From Ophioderma brevispina (taxonomy: Eukaryota; Echinodermata; Ophiuroidea; Amphilepidida; Ophiodermatidae): a stretch of 64,000 nucleotides of DNA. This document shows, one piece after another, positions 1 through 11,159 of the stretch. The notes beneath the pieces are model-generated. The model did not search any database. It was not told where the DNA came from and saw only the letters and a list, made by a program, of their open reading frames with translations. Each line of letters begins with the position of its first letter. Position 1 is the stretch's first letter. Location of the stretch: the NCBI GenBank assembly GCA_023653785.1, contig JAMKCH010001648.1:1-64000 (forward strand), given 5' to 3'. The translations under genes and the position numbers were made by a program.

Positions 1-111
1 ACACAAGAAGATCTTCTGAGCACACACATTTCTCTAAATTTGCACTTGATTTGTTGGAGAACACCTCCTGAGAACATACCAGAGGTTTATAGAACAAAAT
101 AGTAGTATAGA

Positions 112-360
112 TTACAGCCTATTTTACAACATGACCTCACATGACCTTTGACCTCATCAACAAATGAGGGATCCCATGTTGCACCTATGATGCAAGTTTG
201 GTTCCAATTGAACCTAAACTTTTCAAATGAGGTCAATTTTACATTTTCAGCCTATTTTACAACTTGACCTCTGACCTTGGTATGTGACCTTTGACCTCAT
301 CAACAAATGGGGGATGCCAAGTTGCACCTGCGACAGAAGTTTGGTTTACATCCATCGATG
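112..360. repeat. Two tandem units of a DR1-bearing dispersed repeat
   Basis: Two diverged units with a period of about 140 bp. Each contains the phrase TGACCTTTGACCTCATCAAC (at about 144 and 286), followed by a short stretch ending in a similar CCTATTTTACAAC block. The reverse complement of the core is AGGTCAAAGGTCA, two half-sites with one spacer base. The same family recurs at 19.74-20.04 kb. The two short ORFs over this stretch look incidental. Confidence 0.7.
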
Positions 361-435
361 TATGTGGATATTACAGGCAAATATAACCCTTTTTCACAAC
401 AGACAACAACAACAGACATCAACAGTGGACAAAGT

Positions 436-1086
436 GATCCATATCGTCGCCCACATCACATACTGTCTTATCTGACGAAATGCCGTTTTCGAGAAAATCG
501 CCATTGAAATTCTACCGGGAGATTTCACGTTTGTACTATGGAATTAAACATTACAATTTACTTTTTAATTATGCATTATAAAGAAAACATTCTGAAGTTT
601 AAGGTTTAACCTTGTTGAGTTTTGAAAGTCCAATTGTATTCCTGATATAAAGCTACAAAGTCGTAAGTCTGTATGTGAAACGCAAAAAAAGTCGTATTCT
701 CACAAAAGACGCTAATTTCACCGTTATATTTCAATGCGTTCAGATAGATCACTATGTGAAACACGAAATGTTCACGCACGAGGCAGATAAGACGCACATA
801 GATCTGTATGTGAAAAACGTAAACGGCTTGTTTTACGAACAACGTTAATTATACGCCTATTGAAATTACGTGTAAATGAAACATAAGACAGTATGTAAAA
901 TCGCGATGTGGAGTTTTGAGCTTATTGATCAAAATTCTTAATTAATATCTCACTAATTAGGTCACTTTCATTATTGTAACTTTGTGCATGTATAGACCAT
1001 AACATTATAAGTATATATGCAAAATATCTCAAAAAAGTCAAAAATGTCAGATAAGACAGTATGTGATGTAGGCGACGATATGTATC
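436..1086. mobile_element. Short TIR element, possible MITE (~650 bp)
   Basis: Positions 436-476 and 1046-1086 are inverted copies of each other over 41 bp with about two mismatches (core ACATACTGTCTTATCTGAC). The interior has no long ORF. It holds several loose repeats of a TATGTGAAA-type phrase about 50-60 bp apart. The structure fits a non-autonomous DNA transposon. No target-site duplication or superfamily-specific terminus was recognised, so the true outer edges may lie slightly outside. Confidence 0.55.
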
Positions 1087-1144
1087 TTCCTGCCTTAAGG
1101 CAGGCGACACATAAACAGTATTTTGGGCTTTTTCACTTCAGGTG

Positions 1145-1235
1145 AAATTTAAAGGCTGACTCAGAGATTTTGAAATATAATTTTTTTGTGAAGCACTTAA
1201 AAATAATCATCTAGAACTAAAGATAGTCACCTAAA
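1145..1235 (+). repeat. Dispersed repeat, copy 1 (inverted copy at 61.6-61.7 kb)
   Basis: A segment including AGGCTGACTCAGAGATTTTG followed by an AGAACTAAAG block is found in reverse complement near 61,615-61,710. The two copies share a 24-base exact core and a second partly matching block in the same order. This is a short interspersed element family of unknown type. Confidence 0.5.
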
Positions 1236-1793
1236 ATGCTTGATTCCAAAGTAAGAGCTGAATCAGATTTTCCGTTTTCATACAGTAAACATTTATGTAT
1301 ATAGCATAACAGTGCCATAGGACTTTGATTTGAGCTTAGTTATTTCACACAGTGATTAGTATATGGACAAGCATTATGTATATGCAAAAAACATGATTTC
1401 TTTGAAAATTGAGCACGCCCTCAAAAGTTATTTTGATGTAATAAGCCAATCACCCCTCACACGGTTTGAAGCAGGATTCCTGTATATTGATTAGCTTGCC
1501 TGCTATCACTATGAGCTTGGCACAGTTCAGTACCTTCCATTCACCAGTGTATTTAGAAAATACACCCCCTGGTTTTTGGGTATGATAATACCCAGATCAG
1601 ACCCAGTTCATGTCAGTGCATGTACAAGTACAACCCACTGAACTGTGTACTTGGTGGATGAGCATATTGTAACTCATATTGTATGGTTATTGCCTGCTGG
1701 CCAACCATTGAACAATTCCAGAAATGGTTTTATACTCAGTATATCCCCCTGAACAATTCTTGGAAATGAACTATTAAGTTCCTAATTATCTAC
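1236..1793. other. No gene seen: presumed dynein intron
   Basis: AT-rich sequence downstream of the last visible dynein exon. I looked on the minus strand for the next dynein linker block and did not find it. It is probably beyond the left edge. Confidence 0.4.
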
Positions 1794-2065
1794 CCTTAAG
1801 TTTCTCAGCCCATCCTGCTGCCTCCTCCCTCAGTGGTCCAACGTATCTTGAAGTCAGCATGTTGGCCAGAAGAGCCTGGGCATTCTCAAGCTGTTCCAGC
1901 AGGTGCTCAGAGTAGTCTTTCTCCAGATAGATGGGACCACGATCTTTGTATTTCTGGAAAGTCAGGACCTGTTCCGTCCACTCTTCTTCGGTTATTCTCA
2001 GCTTCACCTCCAGCTCTTGCTCCTTGCTTGCGCATCGGCAGATCTCTTCTATTTCCACTTGTTGT
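1794..2065 (-). CDS. Dynein heavy chain, linker-region exon (partial gene)
   Basis: A 272-nt exon on the minus strand, the most 3' of four visible exons of one dynein heavy chain gene. Dynein heavy chains are the AAA+ motor subunits that move on microtubules; the linker is the lever that swings over the motor ring. The exon starts after a pyrimidine-rich tract ending CTGTACAG and ends at G|GTAGAT. It stays open throughout. Segments such as IEEICRCASKEQELEVKL, EEEWTEQVLTFQKYKDRG and LTSRYVGPLREEAAGWAEKL follow the family pattern for the start of the linker (Pfam DHC_N2). They resemble axonemal outer-arm-type chains, but I cannot fix the paralogue. The phase into this exon does not match the end of the exon at 3924-4046 without an indel. 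Annotated from sequence pattern only. Confidence 0.75.
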
Positions 2066-3923
2066 CTGTACAGGTGGGGACAAGAAGAAAGACGAATGTG
2101 AATGAATGCCAGCATTTAAAAAGTTCTGTTTTATGTGCTGACCTGGATGCACAGCATTTTGAACAATGAGCATGCCCTCATTTCAAATTGATTGCCCAAA
2201 TTCATCACTAATAGTAGCCCGAGCTTTTCAAATTTATTTTGGTGTTTCTGCATGGAGGAGCACCATGCTCATTTTGAAACATGAAATATAGTGGCTGTTT
2301 GTATGTGTAAATTCCAGTGGTTTACACCACACAATAAAACTCATTTGGATGAATTTTCTTTTTCTTTTCTTGTTTGTTTGAAGGCAGCAGATCAGATTTT
2401 TTCATATCATCTTTCTGCTCTGCACGGGAGGCATAAACCGCTAAAAAACACCCAATTCCAAATATTAAGCTAAATCGTTTCCAAGGTTTTGGACTATAGG
2501 GTGTTTTTGAACCAATCCCCTGATGCATTGCAATGTACTCTACTGTACTGCACTAAACACATGTCTAAACATGGCCCACATACCACACCATTATCCAGGA
2601 ACCTCTCGGTCAGGTATTGTAGGGAAAGTCCATGGAGTTGGTCACATTCTGTATTATGATATTACTGTACAGTGGGAAATTTTTGTGCGGTTAAATACTA
2701 ATAATAATATGTATTTGAATTACTTGCAAAATACAGAAAAATAAATATGATAATAATAATCATACAAATTGGACAAAGCAAAAGCAATTATTTGGAGAAG
2801 AGAATGGGTTGTATAAAACCCGATCACAAGGTGCTCTCCTTATCCAAAGAGAAACAAAGTTACATGCAACAAGCAAGATTGATTTAAATAGAAACCAAAA
2901 GAATAGGCAATAGGCAAATGTATGCCCCAATGAAAACAAAAATCAGTCATGTTAAACTGATTGGAGAGCAAACACTTACCCTGTCTATAATCCAAAGTTG
3001 TTTCCAACTGGACATCCAATTTTACAAAAACACGACATTTTTAACAAGTAGTTTATTAAGTAAACTTAAAAAGTGTGATTTACAGCCTGCTTTGAAGTTA
3101 TACAGACTATTGACGCACGCAAATCAGATGGATATCATTCCAAAACTGGAAGTGAATAAACTAGAATTGACGAAAGAGGAAGTCCTTGCAGATTGGGTTG
3201 CAAAAACCGATTACGCTCTGCAACATGCTATGTTGAATCAAAGAATTAAAAGAAGTAGGGGGTCAAAATCATGTAATTCTTAAACCCAAACAAACCTTTT
3301 GGATTTGAAAGCCTCGTCGAGCCTACTAGATCAATCAAAAGTTTGCTCAAGTTAAGGTGGACGAGCAATCCGCCTTTGGTGAGTGCTTATAGAATAAAGT
3401 CCTTGTATTTTCTGTGCACTTTCTCTAACCTATATCCAAATGATTCCTTTGATGAGGTGCCCAAACACATTCAAGTAAATAATATGGGGCAAGGTGAGAG
3501 CTTTGTAGAGGTTCATCATGCATTAGAAGACATATTACTTGTGCACTGTTATTTTCATGCTCATGCAATTACCTTCAAACATTGATTAATTCAAAAGCCA
3601 GGAAAATATTTTGCCCCAAAGTATTTAATGTAAGCTGCGGATGACATGAATTAAAACAAACCACAACAAATCCAATTAAACCACGAAAAAAAAATATCTG
3701 GCTGCACAGTAGCGATATCACTGATGGTAAAGGTATTTGCATATATTTATTACAGATTGCTGTATTCTTGACCCATATGACTTTCAAAAAGTGGTCTATA
3801 CATGTACCTGAACACCTTACTTCTCGTGCCTGCCACCGAGAGGAACCTGGTGCAATTCTGGTGGTCAAGATAGAGGCAAAACCTGTTCAATCAAAAACTG
3901 TACACAATACATGAAAAACTCAC
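2066..3923. other. Dynein intron; contains an unrecognised 121-codon ORF
   Basis: Sequence between two dynein exons. On the plus strand, 2918-3283 is open for 121 codons (Lys/Leu-rich, ending in KRSRGSKSCNS), and 3343-3585 is open for another 80. Neither has a motif I recognise, and neither shows splice sites. They may be relics of an old element or chance ORFs. The rest is AT-rich with no feature. Confidence 0.3.
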
Positions 3924-4046
3924 TGAAATGAGCCCAATGGCCAGGATTGGGTAGGAGTTTGAAGACAATTTGGCTTCCAGCAGGAAGGAGCTACCAGCTG
4001 GACAGGACCAGACATAAACCTGTAGCCAGTGACGGTTACGGATTTC
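3924..4046 (-). CDS. Dynein heavy chain, exon carrying the RHW signature
   Basis: A 123-nt exon between a strong acceptor (TTTTTTGTTTCAG) and a consensus donor (GTGAGT). It opens with EIRNRHWLQ, matching the R-x-RHW signature that dynein heavy chains carry just before the linker. It continues with GSSFLLEAKL and closes with ILAIGLIS, where the family has a short hydrophobic stretch before the EIEEIC block. That block is found at the start of the next exon (1794-2065). The middle residues (VYVWSC, SSNSY) fit poorly, as if small indels locally shift the frame. The start phase is consistent with the exon at 5302-5427 only if one base is missing there. Confidence 0.62.
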
Positions 4047-5301
4047 CTGAAACAAAAAAGGAAAAACTAAAAAAAAACGAACACGGTTTAAGATCAATTA
4101 TGTTTTCAAAATATCCACAAATATGATCACTACATGAATGGATTATTTTAAAAAATACAGCTTTTCACCCGGCATGCATGTCGTCTGCTATCGCCGTTTG
4201 TGAATAGGGAAGATCACATAGTCACCAACACGTTCACGAGCCAAGGCATTGTATCCCGGGTCATAAAAAATTGGATCGATTGAGTCAAAATTTATTGGTT
4301 CGAGCTATGAGTTGCAAAAATGTTGGGCGAGATACAAGTCAAGCCCTATTTTAAAAAAAATCATAGTGGAGACCAATAATTTTGGTGTAATCATCCATTT
4401 TATTATCATGTTTCAGATCCGATACTTTCAACACTTGGACTCCTCAAAACATTATAATGATATTTGATGTGTTGTGAGTTTAGTGATTCTTAATAAAAAA
4501 AAATCTGTCACCCTAATTAAATTTGGTCAAATTTGGTGATTTTAGCTAGTACTTAGGTGTGATTGTGTAGTTCCTCTGTGAGAGTGCTCAAATTTGCCAT
4601 TTTTTCATAGACTACCTTGTAATAAGTTATTTTAGTGGTGTGTCCTCCAGGATAAAAGTCAGAAATTAAATTTTAAATAAATTTTCAGGGAAAGGGCCTA
4701 AAAGCTATCCTTTAATGCATTTCATTTCGGGAGGTCTCCGAGAGCCTGGAAGTAAGACCCACCCGTACCAAGTTCTGCAAAAAAAAAGGACTCATAGCTT
4801 TACCAGGAATGCAGATTTTGTGGCAAATTTAACCACAATTTGCCATCTAATGTCCCAAGAAATTTTGAAGAAGCCATTTCTGTACTAAATTGTTATAAGG
4901 GTGGGGGGGGTTATTCATATACCAAAAGACTAAAATTAGCAGGGGCGGATCCAGGATTTGAAAATCGTCAAAATACCCGGGGCTGAATGCTAAATTTGTC
5001 CAAAATGGTCCATTTTAGCAAGGTTTTGCGATTACCGGGGAGGCCGCGCACCCCTTCGGCCCCCTCCCAAATCCCGCCTATTAGATCCCTATTGACAATC
5101 ATATCTTATTATGGTAATCCATGTTAATACAAAGATTTTTCCCAACTACATGGTCCGCATGGGCATTCCAGGCAACTAAAGCTAAAATGTTTTTGAATAG
5201 AAAGAATAAAAAACAGGAATATTGATTTTAACATATATGACTGCCAGTGTGAGTGTTTATGATTCACGCCACATTTCGGCCATATACGACTTTCTCTGTA
5301 C
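4047..5301. other. Dynein intron
   Basis: No coding signal. It contains an isolated GGGGCGGATCCAGGATTTG phrase at about 4942. This resembles the end of some animal DNA transposons, but no matching inverted end was found nearby. Confidence 0.3.
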
Positions 5302-5427
5302 CTTGATGCCAACTTGTGAAGAATGGGGAAGACGTCCAGATAGAACTTAATGGAATTCTTCATGTCATTGTAGCATCCATCCTTGATTTTTCATGACGAT
5401 TCTCACACTCATCCAGTAGGTTCAAAC
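5302..5427 (-). CDS. Dynein heavy chain, tail exon (frame broken by missing bases)
   Basis: A 126-nt exon between acceptor CACTCTGACAG and donor G|GTACAG. The first part reads LNLLDECENRHEK. The second part, in another frame, reads CYNDMKNSIKFYLDVFPILH and then KLAS. The second block matches the family pattern of a helix ending in a PL/PI-x-x-L-x-x-LA motif immediately before RHW, and RHW is indeed at the start of the next exon (3924-4046). The break falls in a run of five A at about 5382-5386; one more A would join the frames. One more base near each end would also restore the phase with both neighbours. The pattern suggests sequencing error, but a decayed gene cannot be excluded. Confidence 0.65.
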
Positions 5428-5469
5428 CTGTCAGAGTGAAAACAAGGAAAAAGTTTTCCAAGTAATATG
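5428..5469. other. Splice acceptor region of the dynein exon
   Basis: On the minus strand this is a pyrimidine-rich tract (CTTTTTCCTTGTTTTCACTC) leading into the CAG at 5430-5428. Confidence 0.5.
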
Positions 5470-6180
5470 GTGGGAGTGAGTGAGTGAGTATTAAAGTTTA
5501 ACGCCAACTCAACACACTGTGTTATATCCGTGTCATGAGATTAAAAACATTCAACTTTATAAAACATACACCACGTAACTTCTAGTCCCAACATTTTATA
5601 AAACATACACCACAGTAAATTCTAGTCCCACATAAAATTTGAATTACAGCAATGTAAATAGATACTCGTCATACCTGAGAACCAGATCAACACCCATCCA
5701 TGTATAAAATAATACCCCAATTGGAACACTTTTCCAAATTAAATTCAACTACACGACGATAAATCAATTGCAGTAATGAAACATTAAATTTACAAGATGA
5801 AATAGGTGGTCTTACATAGGACAAATTGACAAATAGTAGTGTTTTCATGTTAACGTAATTAATGGTATGTTTTTAGGTTTTAACTAATACATTGTAAATT
5901 ACTTATTATACAAGTAATACAGATTACAACTTAATAATTAAATTGACACCGTGAGATCCTTAAACAGTACAACAAATTCTAAAACTTAAAAACAACCGTC
6001 TGTTCTCTGTTATCAAAAAATAACAGACCGAGTTGCCCCTTTAGTCGCCCTCTTACGAGGCAGAGGAACACATCGGGCCAATCTCTTAACCCCGAACCCG
6101 CTGGGGGCCCCATTTAGTCGCTTAGACATGCAGAGGAACCGGAACACATCGGGCCAATCTCTTAACCCCGAACCCGAAGG
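5470..6180. mobile_element. Dispersed repeat with GAGTGAGTGAGT start, SINE/MITE-like
   Basis: Begins with a GTGAGTGAGTGAG run followed by AAAGTTTAACGCC. It ends with a TTAGTCGCCCTCTTACGAGG-type block (about 6041-6060) and a GGGCCAATCTCTTAACCCCG phrase. That phrase occurs twice in tandem (about 6075 and 6151). A short block with TTATAAAACATACACCAC is also doubled at about 5557 and 5594. Repeats with a GTGAGTGAGT head and a TTAGTCGCCTCTTACGA tail are widespread in molluscs and other marine invertebrates. The exact class is not clear here. Confidence 0.45.
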
Positions 6181-8423
6181 GCCGAAGTATATGGAAGCGA
6201 AGAAGAAGAAGAGAAAGAAAGAAAAACAATCATGTTATTGTAGAGTTAGCAGTTAGTTTCAGTCACGATTCTAGAGGATTGAAATCTTCATTTTCCAGGG
6301 TTATCTTCCGATAGGTTGGTTTGTCCTAGAAAGAAGACCATTAGCATTAATATGCTACTTAAAACAAGAAGTACATGGTTATAAAGGTGTCCCATCACAT
6401 GTAGAGTCAGTAGGTGTACTATTCAAAAAATCTGATAGGGCTATTCTGTACATGAAAGTTATGGTAGAAAGTGAGCTCATTATAGCATATAATTGCTAAT
6501 TATAAATATTTTTTCACATTACATTAAATGAATATTCAAACATATACATATGTAGTAGAATATGGACACCTACAGCAAAAACTCAATATGCTCTAAAATA
6601 TAACAAGACTAGATTTGAAGGGAAAAAATCCCAGGAGATGTTGAACATGTGAACGTGCAATCATGCCTTTTTTTTACCCTTTGGTTCTGCAATCGAAACA
6701 TTTGTGCTGCCATTGGGATATTTTTTGCAGTGCGCAGGGACTTGCCCACTTGAATTGACTGGGCTGGCTATGGGTCTTACAAAACTACACATACCAAAAC
6801 TCATAAAAGCTGTGATGATGAAACCCAATCAAGTGAACCATCACTGACTTGAAAGTGATAGAATGGATTAATCACAGAAATATGCAAATGATCCTTAATA
6901 TCATGTTATTTTATTTGTGACAAAGTTGTGCTATCAAATTAATTCTTCGAAGGTCAGGTTAGTTATTTTGAGCATTCATTGCAATAAAGCTCATTATTTG
7001 ATGTAAAAAAACAAATTAGCCAATAATTGCAAAAAGATACAGGCCACCATTCAGCGAAAACAACCTATAACGGTCCGAAGTTTATCAGACGCAGTACCGC
7101 CTTTCTGTAAAAATTGTGAGATATCGTATTTTCTATGTGATAGTTGACCAAATTTTTCTTTATAAAGATAATAGGCATGTGCTCGTGACAATTGATAAAG
7201 GTTTGAGCGGCAAAATAAAACACACAAGGTGCAGGCGAGGCTAACGGTCAGAATGTGAACAAAGGTACAGGGAATTTTCAAAATCAGTAAATATCTCAAT
7301 ATCATACCCTAAATGTTTCTTCAAATTGGGATATGTTGTATACATAATTTCTCCGATGCCAGCCAAATAAGCCTACTATCTGAAATGAGGCATATGAGTG
7401 TTAGCCATTATTTTTAACCACTGATTTACATATAAAGTTAGGGAGATGAATTGGTTGTGTGACCCTTAGAATGTGTTAAAGGGCGGATAGTGTTTTCATT
7501 GATTGACGGACGTTGCAATGTTGTGACAGTGGTACAACACCAGAAGTCGGCTGTTACCAAATGAACTCTCGCAATGAAATGCCCTTTAAAATGGTAGCGT
7601 AAGTTAATTACATAAAGGGGCATTTGTGATCCAACAGCCTCGTCCCCGATTTACTAAATAAATGGTGAGATTTTTAATCATCGAAACCTTGCTGCAGTAA
7701 TCATGTGTGCCCAATCCATTCCGTGCAAATTCGGTCGTAGCTGTAAGAAATTCACAAATTGGTATTTTCTCCGTAAATGGACAGAACATTACAGCACAGT
7801 AGCCTATGGGACCGTGGGAAACGAGCAATTGCTCATAACACAAAACCGCAAGAACGGATCAGATCAAATTTTGAGAATAAGCTTTTCTCAAGGATATAGT
7901 GATCATGAATAAAACAGAAGGTGCTGAAATCAACGAAAATGCACTTTAATTCCCTTTTAAAGAAAATGGCATTGAGCTCATTACAAGCACACGGAAATTC
8001 ACTGTGCTATATCATCATAAACATTTGCAGTGGGGGTAGACTGAATTGATGGTGGTTTTGCACGAGGCCCGGTCACACCACAGCGAGCTGATCACTGTTC
8101 CCTTGTAAATTCATTTGAGGTGGGCAATTAGGGTGTTAACCTGGCGCAGAGTGTTCATGGAAGTGCGTTGACTTAAGCGGTTATGCTAAGGTCAAAGCGT
8201 TGTTCGTCACGTTTGGAACTATGAGTACACGCTAGGACACCAGGTGCAAACTGCAAAGCAACAACTTGCCAAAAAAAACTATCGTTGCTTCGATTTTGCT
8301 AAAATACGATAACGAGGAAAGCTGTTCGTGAACTGGGAACATTTTAATAGTACAGTGATAATAATGTGTTCTCTAATACACGATATTATAGATTTTTTTG
8401 TGAAAGGGATTCAAACTGTTAAA
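6181..8423. other. Dynein intron, no gene seen
   Basis: AT-rich sequence. The short ORFs on both strands lack recognisable motifs or paired splice sites. It lies between dynein exons 5302-5427 and 8585-8696. Confidence 0.35.
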
Positions 8424-8542
8424 GAGTGGTTCATCACAATCGACACTCTGCATTCCGATGCGGCCTCCGCGTATTTTTTAAAGCCACCCGAGCAGGATAA
8501 AAATACGCGGACGCATCATTGTTGATTTGTGATGAACCACTC
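8424..8542. mobile_element. 119-bp hairpin (foldback/MITE-like) element
   Basis: An almost complete inverted repeat. The left arm GAGTGGTTCATCACAATCGA pairs with the right arm ending TTTGTGATGAACCACTC. A second inner pair (ATGCGGCCTCCGCGTATTTT against AAAATACGCGGACGCAT) continues the stem. Transcribed, it would form a long hairpin with a small loop. It sits in the dynein intron next to exon 8585-8696. It has no coding capacity. Confidence 0.65.
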
Positions 8543-8584
8543 TGTAACATGTTTATCCCCTCATACAATATCAAGTTAACCTAC

Positions 8585-8696
8585 CTCTTTATTAGCCTTG
8601 GGCAGATCAGCTTGCCCCACAACCTGTCTCTGAACTGACCATCAATGCAATGAACTTCTGGAACAAGCCATAGAGAAGCCCCAACAAGTCCAGTTC
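8585..8696 (-). CDS. Dynein heavy chain, tail exon (most upstream visible)
   Basis: A 112-nt exon from acceptor TTTTCTTAATAG to donor GAG|GTAGGT. It reads ELDLLGLLYGLFQKFIA, then in another frame DGQFRDRLWGK, then in a third DLPKANKE. This is the family pattern of an E-L-x-L-L-x-x-L-Y-x-L segment followed by a conserved Trp and an L-P-K motif in the dynein tail. Two single-base gaps, one in a TT run near 8642 and one in an AAG near 8613, would make the exon 114 nt, exactly 38 codons and phase 0 at both ends. That joins it naturally to the next exon (5302-5427). Further upstream exons were not found to the right and may lie beyond the satellite arrays. Confidence 0.62.
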
Positions 8697-9189
8697 CTAT
8701 TAAGAAAATAAAAATTACAAAATGTTATTCATTAACAATATGTTTACTTTCACCAACCTGAGAATTTCTTTTGTAACAACACAACCAAGGGGTGGTTACC
8801 TCCCCCTTATTGAATTTCCTTTATTAAACATCTGATTCCTAAATTATTTGGGTACCACTAATAGGGGTTCTTCTTTCCAATGTAAATCAAAATAAGTACA
8901 TAACATTCCTATTATGACATCACTATGACATCAGAAAGTCAAGTGTAAAAACTACTGGATATAAGGTGGAAATTCATATTTTCTCCATTTTAGTGGCTTA
9001 AAAACATGATGGCACTAAAATGCTGTGTAAATAAAACTAATTTTTGCCATCATTTAGAAAAGGTTTGGAATTAGAAATATTGCTGGGAAATAAAATTTTT
9101 TTGAGGCCTCTGCATCACATTGTCCATAACCCTAACCCTGAACGTCGTTCTAGCCTATCTCTCGGGAGGAACTGAAGGAGTTAGGGAAG
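8697..9189. other. No gene seen
   Basis: AT-rich spacer upstream of the first visible dynein exon, presumably intronic. Confidence 0.3.
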
Positions 9190-9330
9190 AGGGGAACAAG
9201 AAAAGTCCCAATTCGGGTGGGATTCGAACCCAGGGGCCCTTCGGGCCCCAGCCCCATGACCCGTGATAGCACTCTAACTTGCGGTGTCGCTGGCCCGGTC
9301 AGCAATTTCGTGCATATAGATTCTGGTGTG
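9190..9330 (-). mobile_element. tRNA-like SINE fragment
   Basis: On the minus strand, a B-box-like GGGTTCGAATCCCACCC (about 9216-9232) follows an A-box-like TTAGAGTGCTATCACGGG. Between them is a perfect hairpin, GGGGCCC-GAA-GGGCCCC. The order and spacing resemble a pol III promoter of a tRNA-derived SINE, but there is no proper acceptor stem or anticodon arm, so it is not a functional tRNA gene. The 3' body of the SINE is not delimited. Confidence 0.45.
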
Positions 9331-11159
9331 ATGACGTCATCACTACTTTCTGGACTTTCTGCATTTTTCTCATTTACAACAGTGATTTTGGTGAGATCTA
9401 GCTGTGTCTCGGTTAACGAGACACACAGACCCTTTTCCAGAAATGCACTGCCAGATTTTTTGGTTGCACATTTAGAATGCTTACCAATGGATTAAATCTG
9501 AAATTTATAAGCAAAACCACATCTTTTATGTAAAAAAAGATAGCTTAGTACTTTATGTCTAGCCTCACCCTAATATGCCAACTGAGGGTGCCAAATGAGT
9601 CCAGACCTGGAGAGCCACACATAGTAGGACGCCATAGCTTTAATAATAAAGCAAGTTAGGAAACCTAACTTTCCCTTAAACTGCTTAACCTGTTAAAATA
9701 TGGTACAATAAGTTCAAGAGAAAAAAAAATGTTTATGCAAACAAAATTACTACAGGATATGTTTTTTTGAATAGTGCAAATGGTACAAACATTTGATTTC
9801 ATCCCATCCAATGACATGATTATTACTCTGTCAGCCACATATTAAGAAATGAGAGATTTTTAAGTTTCAGAATTTGAAGGAAAGATCACAGACTAAGAAT
9901 AAGACAAAAACGACACAGTGGTTCAAGGAAGCCATATGCATGGGAAGCATTGTTTATTTGACTGATTTATTCAACAATATCCTAGGTAACCCAAGAAAGC
10001 TTCAACAGAAACTTACTTCCATTGGGATCCTTTCACTGGGACGGAATGGGACAGCCAGGGGTGATCACCCTATTTGTCCAAATATTATAGAAAAACTCCC
10101 AAAAATACGTAAAGCTGTATTATCAGATAGTTTTTTCTGATGTTGTACGAGCAACATATCAAAAGTTCCCATGATTCCCTCATGAGCTATTTGAGAAATA
10201 AGGGGCATAAAGGTTTGTACAGGGATAAAATTATAAAATGTTCCAATTGCATTTAATGTATACCAACGTTTTGTCATGTCATAAGGATTAAAAAAGGTAT
10301 AATTTGCCATATCTGTGATTTATGATATAAACCATATGGAAATAACTGTTCAAGGTCATATTGGGGGTAAAGGCTCAGAATGCTCAGATTCTTAGGACTG
10401 CTTGCAAAGGGGCAATCTTTCTAGCTGCTTTTGTTTACTTTTGGATCTTGTAAACCATATAAGAAGCACTCTCAGTACAGTTAAATGGTTATTTTCTCAT
10501 CTCAGCTTCTGGGGATGCTCAGTCAGGCAGGTGCTTGCAGGTGCTTGCTGCTGTCTCATGTCTGCCAAATTCTGCTCCCTGCCTAGTCCTAGCATGCCTA
10601 GCCATCCTAGGCTTTGGCTAGCCTTAGCAGCACGACCTTTACCTGACCTAGGGTCTCCAGATACTTACTAACAAGGCTAGTCCTTCCTGAAGGGCGGGGC
10701 TATAATATAAACGCCCAGATGGACTTAAGGTCTCATCCGGGAACATGGTAAATGGTTGTTTGATAACGTCGCCTACCTTGTTCATGTCGCGGCTGTGCAT
10801 TGTAGGGTAATGTTGTGTTTTGTCACTCACTTCTACATGGCACTAACTACTATACTTTGTTTCATCACCTAACAGGCAAATTGTTCAGCCTGGTTTACTC
10901 CGGGCATGTGATAATCTCATGTTACACGTGGGCCTTCTGCCACAAGCATGCTCCGCGCATATGTCACACCAGGTCGTTATGCGGTGCGATGGTTGTAGTT
11001 GCGCCCCTCCTTATTCTATCTCAATTCACAGGGGGAAAAGTCTATTGGTGATGAAACTAAGTGTCACAAGGAAGGACCAATGACTTAAGTACGCAAAGCA
11101 AGTCAAGGTCCTTTCCTATTCCTGATTTGTTTTAATGGTACATGGTACAGCATCGCTAA
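9331..11159. other. No gene seen
   Basis: Mixed sequence. ORFs of 80-90 codons on both strands (for example 9874-10140 plus and 10065-10310 minus) overlap each other and have no recognised motif. A GC-richer stretch at 10.5-11.0 kb includes short repeats (CAGGTGCTTG twice, CTAGC-rich). Confidence 0.3.

Noticed and set aside
2918..3283. 121-codon plus-strand ORF as a gene
   Set aside because: It is the longest ORF in the left half outside known elements, but no motif, splice site or homologue is recognisable, and it lies within the dynein intron on the opposite strand.
4940..5090. hAT-type transposon end (GGGGCGGATCCAGG)
   Set aside because: Only one end was found; the downstream CCCTCCCAAATCCCGCC stretch is not its inverted copy.
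9210..9300. tRNA gene
   Set aside because: B-box and T-loop are present, but acceptor stem and anticodon arm are not; it fits a SINE head better.
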